Positions 1-9,472 of a stretch of DNA of 32,057 nt are shown piece after piece; position 1 is the stretch's first letter; the number at the start of each line of letters is the position of its first letter. The DNA comes from Chlorobiota bacterium (GTDB taxonomy: Bacteria > Bacteroidota > Ignavibacteria > Ignavibacteriales > Melioribacteraceae): assembly GCA_013151565.1 (NCBI GenBank), contig JAADIB010000380.1, positions 1 through 32,057 of the forward strand, given 5' to 3'. The translations under genes were made by a program, and so were the position numbers. Under the pieces are notes generated by a model. The model ran no database searches. It was not told the DNA's origin and worked only from the letters and a program-made list of their open reading frames with translations.

Positions 1-1511
1 AACTTTTCAATCTGTTTGCCGTTTTTATCTGTCGTCTTTAAGAAAAGCGGATATTCGCCTTTCTCAATTTTGATCACACAGATCTCTTTATTATCTATTG
101 TAATAAAATTAATATTGATCTTCCTTGCAGAATAGCGGACAGTAAAAGCCGAACCGATCAAGTTTCTTAAGTGAAGTTCAAAATAATCGGCATCGTTCTT
201 TTTGAGGGAAGCGTAATCGTTGTCAAGCCCTAATATGTTTTTATCATCGTCAATACCGATAACCAAATAACCGCCCTCGGAATTATTAAATGCTGAAATT
301 GATTTAATAATCACTTCCTCCAACTTTTTGTTTACTTTCTCTTCCCGGTAGTCCCACCTTAGCGACGACTTTAGCTCAAAAAATTTTGATTCTCCTTCTT
401 CAAGCAATTGTTTTAATTCTGACTCTGTTAATCTTTCACCGGGTTTAATTTTTTTTGCCCTTCTTCTGAAAAAAACTATTGTAATAATTATTAATATTAT
501 AATTAGAATTGCTGCAACTACATAAGTGTTGAAAAGATAAGCAAAGATCAGTTGACTTTCGGAAACGACAACAGCCAATTTTAAGTTACTTTTACTAATT
601 TCAAATGGGATCACTTGACCCCACCAAATATCATTATTATAATCAAGCGTAAAAGATGTAGAATCACTTCCTAGGTTTTTCCATGTTGATAAAAATGAAA
701 CGACCAATGAATCGGATAATTTATCAATAGTAAGTTCCAATTCAAGTTCTTCTTTCTTTGTGCTATAGTCTATTGAAATGGGTATTATATGATTTCTGCT
801 GTTAAGTAAAAATATTTTAGGATTAGAGTAAAGTTTTAATTCAGGCAGCGAGGAAACCATGTCGTCAATTTTAACCCCAATTCCACAACCGAATATTGTA
901 TCGGTCTGATTAATTTTACCAAACGAAATAGCTGTAATTTCTTCACTTGAAACATCACCTAAACCTCTTCCTTTAAGCCAGTAAACACTGTCGGATTTAG
1001 TTTGTGAACGAAAATAATTTGCCCAGTTTTGCCTGATCGGATCTTTTTCAATATTTTGTTTCCATTCGCTTATCTGTTTATTAACATCTTTCCATCTTTT
1101 CCAAACAACTTCATTGTTGAATGTTTTTTCTATCCGAAATGTTGATACAAATGTTTTATTCTCTTTATACAATAAATATTGATGACCGGAATTATCAAAG
1201 AATTTAACTGAGGAGATATTTTTAGATGACTTTAATAAAGGGATAAAATACTTGTTAAGGGAAGGCTCACTATTAATATTGATTTTATCGGTTGTTCCGT
1301 CTTCCCTAATTTTCTGGAGGGATTTGGAAACCGGATTCAAATAATTATTCATCTCTTTTTCAATTTCATGCACAGTTGAAGAAATTAATTGCTCGGTAAA
1401 AATAGTTTGAGAATCGAAGAAAAGAATACTTCCGATTAAAAACAGTATAACTGTAACTATTAATAAATAAACAATTGACTGTTTTGAAAAAGAGAGTTTT
1501 TTTAAGGGCAT
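1..1511 (-). CDS. Membrane sensor with N-terminal TM, extracytoplasmic region, second TM and C-terminal AlbA_2/Schlafen-like putative ATP/DNA-binding domain (partial, C-terminus runs off window)
   Basis: Read manually on the minus strand, absent from ORF track because it has no stop in the window: ATG at 1511, MPLKKLSFSKQSIVYLLIVTVILFLIGSILFF..., second TM FAYLFNTYVVAAILIIILIIITIVFFRRR, then FFELKSSLRWDYREEKVNKKLEEVIIKSISAFNNSEGGYLVIGIDDDKNILGLDNDY typical of AlbA_2. Confidence 0.82.
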   Translation of the reverse strand, partial: MPLKKLSFSKQSIVYLLIVTVILFLIGSILFFDSQTIFTEQLISSTVHEIEKEMNNYLNPVSKSLQKIREDGTTDKININSEPSLNKYFIPLLKSSKNISSVKFFDNSGHQYLLYKENKTFVSTFRIEKTFNNEVVWKRWKDVNKQISEWKQNIEKDPIRQNWANYFRSQTKSDSVYWLKGRGLGDVSSEEITAISFGKINQTDTIFGCGIGVKIDDMVSSLPELKLYSNPKIFLLNSRNHIIPISIDYSTKKEELELELTIDKLSDSLVVSFLSTWKNLGSDSTSFTLDYNNDIWWGQVIPFEISKSNLKLAVVVSESQLIFAYLFNTYVVAAILIIILIIITIVFFRRRAKKIKPGERLTESELKQLLEEGESKFFELKSSLRWDYREEKVNKKLEEVIIKSISAFNNSEGGYLVIGIDDDKNILGLDNDYASLKKNDADYFELHLRNLIGSAFTVRYSARKININFITIDNKEICVIKIEKGEYPLFLKTTDKNGKQIEK

Positions 1512-1735
1512 TTTAATATTGGGATATAATTCAAATTTACTATTATCAAATTTATTGAATTTATTTATGAGATGTACTGCAAAGCTTTTTGCTTACAAAT
1601 AATAAAATGTTCTCAATTTTTCACTTGTTCATGAATTAGAACTTTTGGTAACTTAAATATTGAAACTGAAAAAGATCGCAAACATTGCCATTTTTTTATA
1701 TAATGTTTAAACTCGTATTTAAATTTTAGGGTTTT

Positions 1736-2653
1736 ATGAAAAAAGTATCGGTTATTGTTTTATTAACTCTCTTAGGTGCATCGCATCTGATTGCACAGAC
1801 AACCTATGATTTCTTGCGAATTGAAATGAGTCCTAGAGCAGCTGCATTAGGCGGCACGTATGTGTCTAATGCAAATGATCCAGATGTGATTTTTTATAAT
1901 CCCGCCGGGTTTAAGACGATTGAAAAAACTCCAGTCTCTTTTTCGTTCGTTAAACATTTGATGGACATAAACTCTGCAAGTCTTTCATCCACATTTGAAA
2001 TTGGTGGTTTAGGAAGATTTGGTGCTGCTATTCAATATATAAGTTACGGTAGTTTTGATAAAGCAGATGAATATGGAAATAAAACCGGTAATTTTAGTGC
2101 AGGTGATCTTTCGATGCTTATCGGCTATGCAAATTCACTTGCGGAAAATTTTTATTATGGAGTTAATTTAAAATTCATATACTCCAGTATTGATGAATAT
2201 TCATCTATGGGTCTTGCCGGTGATATAGGTCTGCAATATTTAATACCTAAGAAAGGCTGGAATTTTGGTTTCTCAGTTTTAAATTTAGGCAGTCAGCTGA
2301 CATACTATTCTTATACTAAGGAAGATCTTCCTACCTCGATTCAGTTTGGATTATCTAAAAAGCTGGAGCATACACCACTTGAAATTTTCTTTGCATTTAC
2401 CAGATTGAATGATGATAACAGGTTCGACTATATTAATGCCGGAGTCGAATTTACTTTAAGCAAAGTTATCCAACTTCGGTTTGGATATGACAACAACAGA
2501 AGAAAACAGCAAAAGGTCGGCGCATCATCGGGCTTAGCAGGATTTAGTTTTGGTTTGGGAGTAAATTTGAGCAGCTATAAATTCAATTATGCTTTTAGTT
2601 CGATGGGATCAATTGGAGCTTTACACAGAATTGGCATTGCGGCAGTTTTCTAG
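1736..2653 (+). CDS. PorV/PorQ-family outer-membrane beta-barrel protein
   Basis: Signal peptide; motif FLRIEMSPRAAALGGTYVSNANDPDVIFYNPAG; repeated beta-barrel-like pattern. Confidence 0.8.
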   Translation: MKKVSVIVLLTLLGASHLIAQTTYDFLRIEMSPRAAALGGTYVSNANDPDVIFYNPAGFKTIEKTPVSFSFVKHLMDINSASLSSTFEIGGLGRFGAAIQYISYGSFDKADEYGNKTGNFSAGDLSMLIGYANSLAENFYYGVNLKFIYSSIDEYSSMGLAGDIGLQYLIPKKGWNFGFSVLNLGSQLTYYSYTKEDLPTSIQFGLSKKLEHTPLEIFFAFTRLNDDNRFDYINAGVEFTLSKVIQLRFGYDNNRRKQQKVGASSGLAGFSFGLGVNLSSYKFNYAFSSMGSIGALHRIGIAAVF

Positions 2654-2654
2654 C

Positions 2655-3797
2655 CTATTGTTTATATGGCTTTTCTAAATACTCTTCCGCTCTATCGTGT
2701 GAATTTCCGAATTCTCTAAAATCAAGTACTTCTTCATAATTTTGAATCGCCTTGTTTCTTTCACCTTTCAAATCGTATATTTCACCCAAATAGAGAATCG
2801 CATTAATTAAAAATCCTGATTCTTCATCGTCATCAACTTTCCTCGAAATTTGCTCACACTCCTTGAAATGCTGAAGCGCCAAATCTAAACTGTCGGATCT
2901 CATATAATTCAGCCCAATATAATAATGTGCTTCCCTTTTAACTTTGTCATTATATCCGGTTAAGTTTCTATCTGCTTTATTTAAAACATCTCTAAAAATT
3001 TCAACTGCTCTAGGCAAATTATTCATGCGCACATTTATCCTTCCGAGGAAACTTTGAAAGCGAGGATTATCAGGAAATTTATCGCTGAGCATTTTTGCGT
3101 ACTTAAAACATTCTTTATCATTTCTTTCAAAAGAATAATTTAAAGTCATTAAAAAATATTGAGCTTCATATTTGGCATACTTGCCTTTTTCAGCAACAGT
3201 CTTTAGCTCTTCGATCCCCTTTTCCTTGTTTCCTTCCGGGAAGAAAAACATTAACGGCTGAACCATCGGATATTTTTCCGGGATTACTGCGGCGAAATAA
3301 TCATAGATGCCAAAACCCAATTTTACATCAACATTTGTTGAATCAAGCTCATAAGCAGCAAAGACAAGGGGAAGAGCATCTTTACCGTCTGCGGCAGCAT
3401 CGAGCCAATCTCCCCTTATCGAATAAAGTCTTCCTCTGAATCCCAAAGAACCGCCTTTGAAAAAATATGCATCTACGTTTTTAGGATCATTATCTAAAAT
3501 ATCATCGCACTGATCAATAACTATTTCCAGTTGATCTTCAAAGAGATCATCAAATTCTTCATTTTCGAGATCAAGAAGAATTTGCCACCAGGTTATCATT
3601 GCAGTAAAAAAATTACCTGCCGGATGCTGTGGATAATTCCTTTTAACCAGTGCGAATGTTGACCTTGCCTGGTCAAACTTAATACTATAGATCTGGTCAA
3701 TACCCGCAGTTATTAATGAATCAAATTTTTGATCTTGGGCGAAGTAATCCTGATTAAAAACCAGAAGTGTAATGATTATAAGTAAAACTTTTTTCAT
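2655..3797 (-). CDS. Secreted/periplasmic TPR-repeat protein
   Basis: Signal peptide MKKVLLIIITLLVFNQDYFAQ; TPR-like helical repeats. Confidence 0.75.
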   Translation of the reverse strand: MKKVLLIIITLLVFNQDYFAQDQKFDSLITAGIDQIYSIKFDQARSTFALVKRNYPQHPAGNFFTAMITWWQILLDLENEEFDDLFEDQLEIVIDQCDDILDNDPKNVDAYFFKGGSLGFRGRLYSIRGDWLDAAADGKDALPLVFAAYELDSTNVDVKLGFGIYDYFAAVIPEKYPMVQPLMFFFPEGNKEKGIEELKTVAEKGKYAKYEAQYFLMTLNYSFERNDKECFKYAKMLSDKFPDNPRFQSFLGRINVRMNNLPRAVEIFRDVLNKADRNLTGYNDKVKREAHYYIGLNYMRSDSLDLALQHFKECEQISRKVDDDEESGFLINAILYLGEIYDLKGERNKAIQNYEEVLDFREFGNSHDRAEEYLEKPYKQ

Positions 3798-3941
3798 CTT
3801 ATCACAGAGAATTAAAATTAATATTCAAAGGTATGTTTCATTGAATAAAATAACAATTCAAATTTGATTGCATTAGAATTTAGTTCTATTTTAGTAAATT
3901 AAAGAATAACGAATACTATATAAATTACGGAAGTTCAATTT

Positions 3942-6011
3942 TTGTCAAAATCATTTAAAAATAATTATTCAGCTTTTTCTCAAAGAACCAGTGATTTTTT
4001 TGACAAAGCCCGACTCACCGAACACACATTTATAATAATTATTGCAATAATAATCGGAGTGATAGCAGGTTATTCCGCAGTGGGTATTAGATTTATGATT
4101 GAAGAGTTTTCGTTATTATCATTCCCAGGTGACGGTAACATACTTGAAAATATAATGAATACCCCATGGTACATTATATTATTAGTACCTGCAATTGGCG
4201 GGTTAATAGTTGGACCTTTAATTTATTTCTTTGCCCCTGAAGCTAAAGGACATGGTGTGCCTGAAGTTATGCAGGCTATTCTGCTTAACGGGGGCAGGAT
4301 TCGTCCAAGAGTAGCATTGATAAAAGCTTTGGCTTCAGCAATATCGATCGGAACCGGCGGGTCTGTGGGAAGAGAAGGACCGATCATTCAAATCGGTTCG
4401 AGCATTGGTTCAACAGTTGGACAGTTTATAAAAATTCCGAGCAAAAAACTTAAAACTCTTGTAGGCTGCGGCGCTGCGGCGGGAATTGCCGCTGCATTTA
4501 ACGCCCCAATTGCCGGCGCACTTTTCGCAGTTGAAATTATTCTAATGGATTTTGCGGTAGCACAATTTTCTCCGATTGTGATCTCTTCAGTTATGGCAAC
4601 AGTAATATCTCATAGTTTTGAGGGAAACCTTGCCGCATTTAATGTCCATGCTTATGAATATGCCAGCCCCTATGAAATAGGTTTTTATTTTGTTCTTGGT
4701 GCGCTCTGCGGATTAGTATCATTTCTGTTTATTAAGGCGCTATATTTTTCAGAAGACTATTTCGACAATAAATTTCATATCCCGGAGTATTTAAAACCGG
4801 TAGTTGGCGGTTTAGCTATTGGAGTTATAGCTTTAGTATTCCCGGAAATTATGGGTGTAGGGTATGATTCAATTAATGAAGCGCTGGACGGAAACATGGT
4901 CTGGTATTTTGCACTTATATTGGTTTTTGTGAAAATATTTGCCACTTCATTGACTTTGGGCTCAGGCGGTTCGGGAGGTATCTTTGCCCCGTCTCTTTTT
5001 ATGGGAGCTATGCTTGGATTTTTCTTCGGCAGTTTTGTCCATGATCTTTTCCCAACTATCACCGCAGGTCCCGGTGCATATGCATTAGTTGCAATGGGAG
5101 GACTTGTAGCGGGAACGACTCGTGCTCCGATAACTGCAATAATTATTGTCTTTGAGTTAACATATGATTATGAAATTATTCTCCCGTTAATGATAACATC
5201 AATAGTTAGTATGATTCTTTCGTCCTACTTGTCACGTGAATCAATCTATACTTTAAAACTCTTATTGAGAGGCATCAATATCAAGGAGGGAGCTGAAACG
5301 AATGTAATAGAATCTATACCTGTTGAAGATGTTTATCACAGTAAATTTGAAAGTATTAATGTTTCCGAGAATTTTACTCAGGTTGTAAATTTTGTTCTTA
5401 GCAGGAAAGATCCGGAATATCCGGTGGTCGATAATAAGGGAGCAATAATCGGGATAATATCAATAAATGATTTGAAGGATTTTTTATTTGAAAGAGATTC
5501 TTTAAGTACACTTCTTATAGCCGGGGACTTGGTCAATAAAGAGTTCGAACCGTTACTTTTGGATGATAATTGTTTTACTGCTCTTGAGAAAATGAATAAA
5601 TATCATTTGGAAGGTTTGCCCGTTGTGGATAATTTAAACTCCAAAAAAGTAATTGGGATGATCTGGGGCAAAGATATTCAGGATGCATACCAGAAGGAAA
5701 TTAACAGAATCGAGATCACTTCTAATCTAGCCAGCAGCATTTCGATGAAGGAAGCTGAAAAGAATGTTCAGTTTCTTGAGGGATACTCTGTTGCCGAATT
5801 CAAAGTACCTAAATCGTTTATCGGTAAATCTATAAGAGAGCTTAATATACGTGCTAAGTATGATGTTAACGTGCTTTCAATTAAATCCTCAAAAAAGAAG
5901 AGATACCAAATAAGAGTAGTACCAAAACCGGATTATATTTTTCAAGATAATGATATAATGGTTATTGCCGGAGAGATAAAAAGGATAAACCACTTAAAAG
6001 CTATTGACTAA
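3942..6011 (+). CDS. ClC-family chloride channel/transporter with CBS pair and C-terminal TrkA_C (RCK_C) domain
   Basis: KGHGVPEVM, GSVGREGPIIQIGSSIGS, GSGGSGGIFAPSLFMGA ClC motifs; two CBS-like segments; C-terminal SVAEFKVPKSFIGKSIRELNIRAKYDVNVLSIK...DNDIMVIAG; TTG start. Confidence 0.93.
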   Translation: MSKSFKNNYSAFSQRTSDFFDKARLTEHTFIIIIAIIIGVIAGYSAVGIRFMIEEFSLLSFPGDGNILENIMNTPWYIILLVPAIGGLIVGPLIYFFAPEAKGHGVPEVMQAILLNGGRIRPRVALIKALASAISIGTGGSVGREGPIIQIGSSIGSTVGQFIKIPSKKLKTLVGCGAAAGIAAAFNAPIAGALFAVEIILMDFAVAQFSPIVISSVMATVISHSFEGNLAAFNVHAYEYASPYEIGFYFVLGALCGLVSFLFIKALYFSEDYFDNKFHIPEYLKPVVGGLAIGVIALVFPEIMGVGYDSINEALDGNMVWYFALILVFVKIFATSLTLGSGGSGGIFAPSLFMGAMLGFFFGSFVHDLFPTITAGPGAYALVAMGGLVAGTTRAPITAIIIVFELTYDYEIILPLMITSIVSMILSSYLSRESIYTLKLLLRGINIKEGAETNVIESIPVEDVYHSKFESINVSENFTQVVNFVLSRKDPEYPVVDNKGAIIGIISINDLKDFLFERDSLSTLLIAGDLVNKEFEPLLLDDNCFTALEKMNKYHLEGLPVVDNLNSKKVIGMIWGKDIQDAYQKEINRIEITSNLASSISMKEAEKNVQFLEGYSVAEFKVPKSFIGKSIRELNIRAKYDVNVLSIKSSKKKRYQIRVVPKPDYIFQDNDIMVIAGEIKRINHLKAID

Positions 6012-6492
6012 CATCTTTTTTAATTACTTCAATTTCTACTTCATTCTCATTCAGATCAAATTTTTTTAGAAAATCTTTCAACAATGATTCTCGTATAATT
6101 ATTATTAATTTCAGATCAGTAGTTGATTTTACTTTATTAATGGTTTCACTGAATACCGGCTCAAGTCCCTCGTTATGTAATTCAAGCAAGCCGAATTCAT
6201 CTATAGCAATAATTTTATGTTTGCTTTTCAGTGCATCTCTTAGCTTTTCTTTTGCCCAGATGAAAGCGGGTTTCCTAAAAATGAAATTCCCTATTTTAAA
6301 TGTATCTGAACTTTTATTTTGCGATGTTAGTTCTATTTTTTCGCCTGACAAAAGATCCACAAAAAATCGTCTGTTTCCCTCTGCAACTTGAATCACACCG
6401 GCAACATTTTCGAGTGAAGATAGTAATTCTTGCAGGTAGGTTGTTTTACCGGATTTTATATTTCCCGTGATTATTTTAATCCTATACTTCAA
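6001..6492 (-). CDS. THEP1-like nucleoside-triphosphatase / P-loop NTPase
   Basis: Walker A GNIKSGKTT near N-terminus, Walker B-like IIAIDEFGLLEL; convergent 11-bp overlap with ClC gene. Confidence 0.72.
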   Translation of the reverse strand: MKYRIKIITGNIKSGKTTYLQELLSSLENVAGVIQVAEGNRRFFVDLLSGEKIELTSQNKSSDTFKIGNFIFRKPAFIWAKEKLRDALKSKHKIIAIDEFGLLELHNEGLEPVFSETINKVKSTTDLKLIIIIRESLLKDFLKKFDLNENEVEIEVIKKDVSQ

Positions 6493-6697
6493 TTTGTTGC
6501 TTTCATTATTACTGAAATGACAGATACGAAATTATTTTGACTTCAATATAGCAATGATATCGGTTTAATTTTTAATGATGAATGAATAAATATTCGAAAA
6601 TATTAAACAATACTCATTAAATAGTTAATAATTCTTTGAATAGGAAACAATATTCATTATTTTTGTCCCTTGATTTTTTAACAAATTGATACATTTA

Positions 6698-8464
6698 ATG
6701 AAATTTAAAAGAAGAACACATACTTGCGGCGAATTAAGAGAATCGAACATTAATGAAAAAGTTATTCTAAACGGCTGGGTTGATACAAGAAGAGACTTAG
6801 GCGGTGTAATATTTATTGATCTAAGAGACAGATATGGAATAACACAAATAGTTTTTGAACCTACATATAACGCCGAAGCGCATGAAATAGGAAAAGATCT
6901 TAGGAATGAATTTGTAATTGCAGTTGAAGGAACGGTAAGAAAACGTCCCGCTGATACAGAAAACACAAAAATTCCAACCGGATTTATAGACATAATGGTT
7001 GATAAACTTATTGTTCTTAATAAAGCTGAAACTCCACCGTTCCCTATTCAGGACGATGCCGACGTTAACGAAGATATTAGATTGAAGTATAGATATTTGG
7101 ATTTACGACGTGGAAAAATGCAGAAGAATATGCTTCTTCGTCATAAAATGTATCAGGCAGTACGCAATTATTTTGATCAGAATAGTTTTGTTGAAATAGA
7201 AACTCCGGTTTTGATGAAATCTACTCCGGAAGGCGCCCGTGATTTTCTTGTACCGAGCAGAATTCACAGGGGGAAATTCTATGCACTTCCTCAATCGCCG
7301 CAGACATACAAGCAGCTTTTGATGGTTTCCGGATTTGATAAGTACTTTCAAATTGTTAAGTGCTTTAGAGATGAGGACTTACGTGCAGACCGTCAGCCTG
7401 AATTTACTCAAATAGACGTTGAAATGTCCTTTGTTGACCAAGAAGATATTTTTGAGATGGTAGAAGGTCTCATGAAAAAATTATTCAAAGAGATCAAAGG
7501 TATTGATATTGACCTTCCACTACCGAGATTAAGCTTTAATGAAGCTATGGAAAAATATGGAAGTGATAAACCTGATCTGCGATTTGGTCTTGAAATGGTG
7601 ACGTTAAATCATGTTTTCGAAAATTCAGAATTCAGAGTTTTCAAAGACACTTTGGATAAAAACGGTATAATTACAGGACTTTTAGCCAAAGGATGCGGTG
7701 ATTATACTCGAAATCAGTTAGATGTGCTTACAAACTATGTTAAACAGCTTGGTGCGGGCGGATTGATATGGATGAGAGTTAAAGAAGACGGTTTAGAAGC
7801 GCCTGTAGCCAAATTTATGAGTGATGCTGAAAAACAAGGCATAATTGAGAATTTAAATGCAGAACCTGGCGATCTAGTGTTTATGATTTCCGGACCGAAA
7901 CTCAAATCACTGTCATATATGGGCTCATTAAGACTGGAAATGGCGAGAAGATTGGAGCTGATCAAAGAAAACGAGAAACCTTCATTGTTTTGGGTTACAG
8001 AATTTCCGCTGTTAGAATGGGATGAAGAAACAAAAAGATACTACGCAATGCATCATCCGTTTACTTCTCCTAATCTTGATGAAATTGATTTATTGGATTC
8101 AGATCCGGGAAAAGTTTCAGCTAGAGCATACGATCTTGTTTTGAACGGAAATGAAATTGCAGGTGGGAGTATCAGAATTCATGATTCCGAACTTCAATCC
8201 AAAATGTTTGATGCTTTAGGTATATCGAAAGAAGAAGCTAATGTTAAATTTGGGTTTCTTATGAATGCATTTAAGTACGGCGCTCCACCTCATGGTGGAA
8301 TAGCGTTTGGATTTGACAGACTTGCAATGCTTTTTGCCGGGGATCATTCAATTAGAGATGTAATTGCGTTCCCAAAAACCTCAAGCGGTATGTCATTAAT
8401 GGATGAATCTCCATCTTCTGTTGATGAAACTCAGTTAAAAGAGTTACATATTAAAGTTAGATAG
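6698..8464 (+). CDS. aspS: Aspartyl-tRNA synthetase
   Basis: RTHTCGELRESNINEKVILNGWVDTRRDLGGVIFIDLRDRYGITQIVF; RYLDLRRGKMQKNMLLRHKMYQAVRNYFD; FRDEDLRADRQPEFTQIDVEMSF; GGIAFGFDRLAMLF. ATG at 6698 preferred over the upstream TTG (6686) used by the track. Confidence 0.97.
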   Translation: MKFKRRTHTCGELRESNINEKVILNGWVDTRRDLGGVIFIDLRDRYGITQIVFEPTYNAEAHEIGKDLRNEFVIAVEGTVRKRPADTENTKIPTGFIDIMVDKLIVLNKAETPPFPIQDDADVNEDIRLKYRYLDLRRGKMQKNMLLRHKMYQAVRNYFDQNSFVEIETPVLMKSTPEGARDFLVPSRIHRGKFYALPQSPQTYKQLLMVSGFDKYFQIVKCFRDEDLRADRQPEFTQIDVEMSFVDQEDIFEMVEGLMKKLFKEIKGIDIDLPLPRLSFNEAMEKYGSDKPDLRFGLEMVTLNHVFENSEFRVFKDTLDKNGIITGLLAKGCGDYTRNQLDVLTNYVKQLGAGGLIWMRVKEDGLEAPVAKFMSDAEKQGIIENLNAEPGDLVFMISGPKLKSLSYMGSLRLEMARRLELIKENEKPSLFWVTEFPLLEWDEETKRYYAMHHPFTSPNLDEIDLLDSDPGKVSARAYDLVLNGNEIAGGSIRIHDSELQSKMFDALGISKEEANVKFGFLMNAFKYGAPPHGGIAFGFDRLAMLFAGDHSIRDVIAFPKTSSGMSLMDESPSSVDETQLKELHIKVR

Positions 8465-8482
8465 AGCTGTTTTCATGTAAAG

Positions 8483-8522
8483 CGATTCGCATACCTGCCC
8501 ATTTGGGAAATCGTTTTTTTTG
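8483..8522 (+). terminator. Candidate intrinsic terminator after aspS
   Basis: CGATT...AATCG stem with inner CCC-atttG-GG hairpin followed by a T tract. Confidence 0.5.
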
Positions 8523-8754
8523 AAATGCAAGATTATTTTCAATACTTCAAGACTGTATTTAGAAACACTTATCAATTGTTTCCCATGAATATTTTAAATT
8601 TCGATATATCAACAAGAGCGAATCAGCGATTCACGCTACGATTTTGTATCTAAATCATATGGTAATAACGTAAAATAACCAAATACTTGCTATTCAGATT
8701 GTTTAATTTTACTATTTCTTCGGTCTCTATTATTACAAGTAAATTCTACTCATT

Positions 8755-8832
8755 CGGTAAACATTGCACGTACAAATTACCGCATCAAAAATTAGGATTG
8801 TAAAACCTACATGTCATTTCCGGTATTTACCG
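8755..8832. promoter_or_regulatory. Candidate activator-binding region upstream of pilin genes
   Basis: CGGTAA (8755-8760) / TTACCG (8777-8782) inverted repeat and CGGTATTTACCG (8821-8832). Confidence 0.4.
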
Positions 8833-8942
8833 AAATTTTTCAACTTCTATTCTATAACGCAAAAACTAGATACTTATTCTTTTAATTTAAGAAACCCTTT
8901 GTTTAAACAATTTTTGAAGGTTTAGTCAATTCTAATTCAAAC

Positions 8943-8957
8943 TGGCACACAAATTGT
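8943..8957 (+). promoter_or_regulatory. Candidate sigma54 (-24/-12) promoter for pilin-like genes
   Basis: TGGCAC-acaaa-TTGT versus consensus TGGCAC-N5-TTGC; 65 bp upstream of the first pilin start. Confidence 0.6.
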
Positions 8958-9021
8958 CATTTAGAAGGAGCGGAATTTATTGATTTCAGCTGGAATAAAA
9001 AAATTATGACAGAGGAAAATT

Positions 9022-9402
9022 TTGGGACAACAGCAACTTTTATTGATCTTGCTAAGTATAATTATTGTCGGCATTGCAATTGTTGTTGGGATTAATGTCT
9101 TTAGTGCTAGTGCGGCTGAATCCAAAAGAGATAGTGTAAAAAATGAACTATTACATCTTGGAGGAATGGCACAACAGTATTATAAAACCCCAAGTGTTTA
9201 CGGTGGTGGAGAAAGAAAATTTATAAATTGGGAAATACCTACAACATTAAGATCAACAGCAAATGGAAGTTACAGAGCAAATGTATCAGATCAGCAGGTT
9301 GTTTTAATAGGAGTCGGGAATGAAATTGTTGCTGGTGGTGATTCAGTAGAGGTACATATGTTGATAACACCAAATAATTATGTAGTGCAAATAATAAATT
9401 AA
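9022..9402 (+). CDS. Type IV pilin-like protein 1
   Basis: TTG start preceded by AGAGGAAAA; M-GQQQLLLILLSIIIVGIAIVVGINVF hydrophobic N-terminal helix, C-terminal beta-rich region; paralogous to the next ORF. Confidence 0.78.
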   Translation: MGQQQLLLILLSIIIVGIAIVVGINVFSASAAESKRDSVKNELLHLGGMAQQYYKTPSVYGGGERKFINWEIPTTLRSTANGSYRANVSDQQVVLIGVGNEIVAGGDSVEVHMLITPNNYVVQIIN

Positions 9403-9472
9403 AATAATAAATAAAGAGATTTTTTTCTTAAAAACTAACTAATATTTAATAACAAATCTAAGGAGTAACAAA

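Noticed and set aside
4775-5062. 95-aa minus-strand ORF inside the ClC gene
   Set aside because: Antisense to a well-supported coding region; low-complexity, no recognisable domain
6140-6391. 83-aa plus-strand ORF inside the THEP1-like NTPase gene
   Set aside because: Antisense to a supported CDS, no domain or RBS support
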